DNA of 41,242 bases from an uncultured Psychromonas sp. (lineage in GTDB: Bacteria > Pseudomonadota > Gammaproteobacteria > Enterobacterales > Psychromonadaceae), in contig NZ_CANLFB010000035.1 of NCBI RefSeq assembly GCF_947489755.1, forward strand, positions 1 to 41,242. The letters run 5' to 3'. Below are positions 40,404 to 41,242 of the stretch, piece after piece (position 1 is the first letter of the stretch; every line of letters starts with the position of its first letter). The notes beneath the pieces are model-generated. The model was not told the DNA's origin. It ran no database searches and worked only from the letters and a program-made list of their open reading frames with translations. A program made the position numbers and the translations under genes.

Positions 40404-41072
40404 ATGAAATATTGGTTAGCCTCTTTACTTTGTATGTTTATGATCACTGGATGTGGTGGCAGTTCATCAAGTAGTACAACAGAATCGACGAGTGACGATA
40501 TAGAAAACACCACCACAAGTTCATCCGAGGAAGTCTCTGCTGAGGTTGATCAATCAAGCAATGAAAGCACTTCAGATGAAACTTCAGTTAATGATTCTAC
40601 GACGACAACTGATACCACTACAACCAGTGTCGATTACAGCCTAATGACATGTGAAGATGATTTATCCGATGTATTAGCACTCATTAATCAACTTCGTATT
40701 GAAAGCCAAACCTGTGGTGAGACTAGTTATCCTGCGGTTGCAGAAGTAACGTGGAGTAGCACATTAACATTAGCTGCTACGGAGCATTCAAACAATATGG
40801 CCAATTATAACTTTTTCGATCATACCGGTTTAGATGGAAGTACTGTGGGCACTCGCGTTACTGCGCAAGGTTATACTTGGAGTCGTGTTTCTGAAAACAT
40901 TGCTGCGGGTCAAACCTCAGCACAAGAAGTTGTTGATGGATGGATGTCTAGTGAAGGCCATTGCGCTAATATCATGAATGCAGATGTGACTGAAATGGGG
41001 TTAGCTTGTCAAGTAAATAGTGACTCTGACTATCAGCGTTATTGGACTCAAGTATTCGCTAAACCAAGATAG
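40404..41072 (+). CDS. CAP/SCP-domain lipoprotein
   Basis: The 222-aa product has a lipoprotein signal with lipobox ITGC (Cys17) followed by glycine and serines. A long low-complexity Ser/Thr/Glu/Asp linker (about 18-78) leads to a CAP (SCP/PR-1, YkwD-like) domain from about 85 to the end. Family motifs are NQLRIESQTCG near its start, AATEHSNNMANYNFFDHTG (two histidines and the conserved HT), SENIAAG, and GHCANIMNADVTEMGLAC. The cysteines could form disulfides. Bacterial CAP proteins are secreted and of mostly unknown function. The ATG follows AGGAAA. It is a single-gene unit ending at a bidirectional terminator. Confidence 0.88.
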   Translation: MKYWLASLLCMFMITGCGGSSSSSTTESTSDDIENTTTSSSEEVSAEVDQSSNESTSDETSVNDSTTTTDTTTTSVDYSLMTCEDDLSDVLALINQLRIESQTCGETSYPAVAEVTWSSTLTLAATEHSNNMANYNFFDHTGLDGSTVGTRVTAQGYTWSRVSENIAAGQTSAQEVVDGWMSSEGHCANIMNADVTEMGLACQVNSDSDYQRYWTQVFAKPR

Positions 41073-41079
41073 CTAGGAA

Positions 41080-41113
41080 ATTTAAAAGGGATTACTTTTA
41101 ATCCCTTTTAAAT
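41080..41113. terminator. Bidirectional terminator after the CAP gene
   Basis: A perfect 15-bp stem (41080-41094 and 41099-41113) closes on a 4-nt loop. A-tracts on the left and T-tracts on the right let it work in both directions. Confidence 0.85.
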
Positions 41114-41153
41114 CATTACTTAACCTCAATTCTGCTTAAGGAATTGAACTAAA

Positions 41154-41242
41154 TGCCCACCTAGTGATCAGATCTTTCGACCAAGAACGATTTGAAAGCA
41201 ACATAAGGTGGGCAGATGAATAACTTAGTAGAATTATTTTGT
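41154..41242 (+). mobile_element. Left end of a second insertion sequence, cut by the window edge
   Basis: From about 41154 the sequence changes to an IS-like end and runs into a transposase start. Arms TGCCCACCT (41154-41162) and AGGTGGGCA (41206-41214) form a perfect 9-bp inverted repeat, the second arm containing the transposase ribosome binding site. The exact left boundary and family cannot be fixed without the right end. Confidence 0.5.
41216..41242 (+). CDS. Partial transposase, probably IS982 family
   Basis: Only the first nine codons are in the window (MNNLVELFC), preceded by a strong AAGGTGGG Shine-Dalgarno. This start resembles IS982-family transposases, which often begin with a similar hydrophobic-acidic motif before a VDDFC-type segment. 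Nine residues are too few to be sure. It is the only reading frame in the remaining sequence on plus and is positioned as expected for an IS left end. Confidence 0.4.

Noticed and set aside
1-41242. CRISPR arrays, tRNA genes, prophage or defence islands
   Set aside because: No regularly spaced repeats, cloverleaf sequences, integrase or phage-type genes were seen; accessory content is limited to two insertion sequences.

Overview
This 41 kb window looks like chromosomal DNA from a marine, AT-rich gammaproteobacterium. The closest fit I can name is a Psychromonas/Moritella-type psychrophile. This is judged from protein character, the argH(A) fusion, the argE | argCBFGH(A) gene order, a complete gsp operon, a hslR-hslO pair beside pckA, and an rrn operon head-to-head with yrdA as in E. 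coli. No taxonomic search was possible, so the genus is an inference.

Layout. (1) 1-350: leader, boxA and two promoters of an rRNA operon on the minus strand (its 16S gene lies off the left edge), two perfect DnaA boxes, then the carbonic-anhydrase-like gene yrdA on plus. (2) 1000-2047: one IS1595-family insertion sequence. (3) 2437-3228: an orphan 2OG-Fe(II) dioxygenase. (4) 3343-11228: the arginine pathway, argC-argB-argF-argG-argH(A) on minus and argE on plus, with a double ARG box at the argC promoter. (5) 11394-14036: ppc, preceded by a good HexR-type palindrome. (6) 14491-17303: a lipoprotein of unknown function, tusA, a small membrane protein and a broken glyoxalase-fold gene. (7) 17353-22773: metH and metA on minus, with a tandem MetJ operator at metA and a long, gene-free spacer containing a minus-strand terminator. 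(8) 22933-25001: a GNAT acetyltransferase, a SCO1/SenC protein and lexA with its SOS box. (9) 25178-36531: a full type II secretion operon gspCDEFGHIJKLMN on minus. (10) 36820-39908: hslR and hslO behind a sigma-32-like promoter, then pckA. (11) 39909-41242: a structured non-coding block, a CAP-domain lipoprotein, and the left end of a second insertion sequence running off the window.

How the genes fit together. The arg genes cover acetylglutamate to arginine. The N-acetylglutamate synthase step is probably supplied by the GNAT domain fused to ArgH, and ArgE (not ArgJ) closes the linear pathway. ppc and pckA are the opposing anaplerotic and gluconeogenic enzymes. metA and metH are the first and last steps of methionine synthesis. 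The gsp operon encodes all core parts of a type II secretion machine.

Most of the window is ordinary core genome. The most notable items are regulatory or structural: paired DnaA boxes between rrn and yrdA, the HexR-like site at ppc, a hidden 24-codon reading frame framed by an inverted repeat in the argC-argE spacer, an orphan terminator between metA and metH, a 9-bp repeat expansion in a dying VOC gene, and an RBS-sequestering hairpin at the right-edge IS. I did not find a convincing new defence, CRISPR or biosynthetic system.
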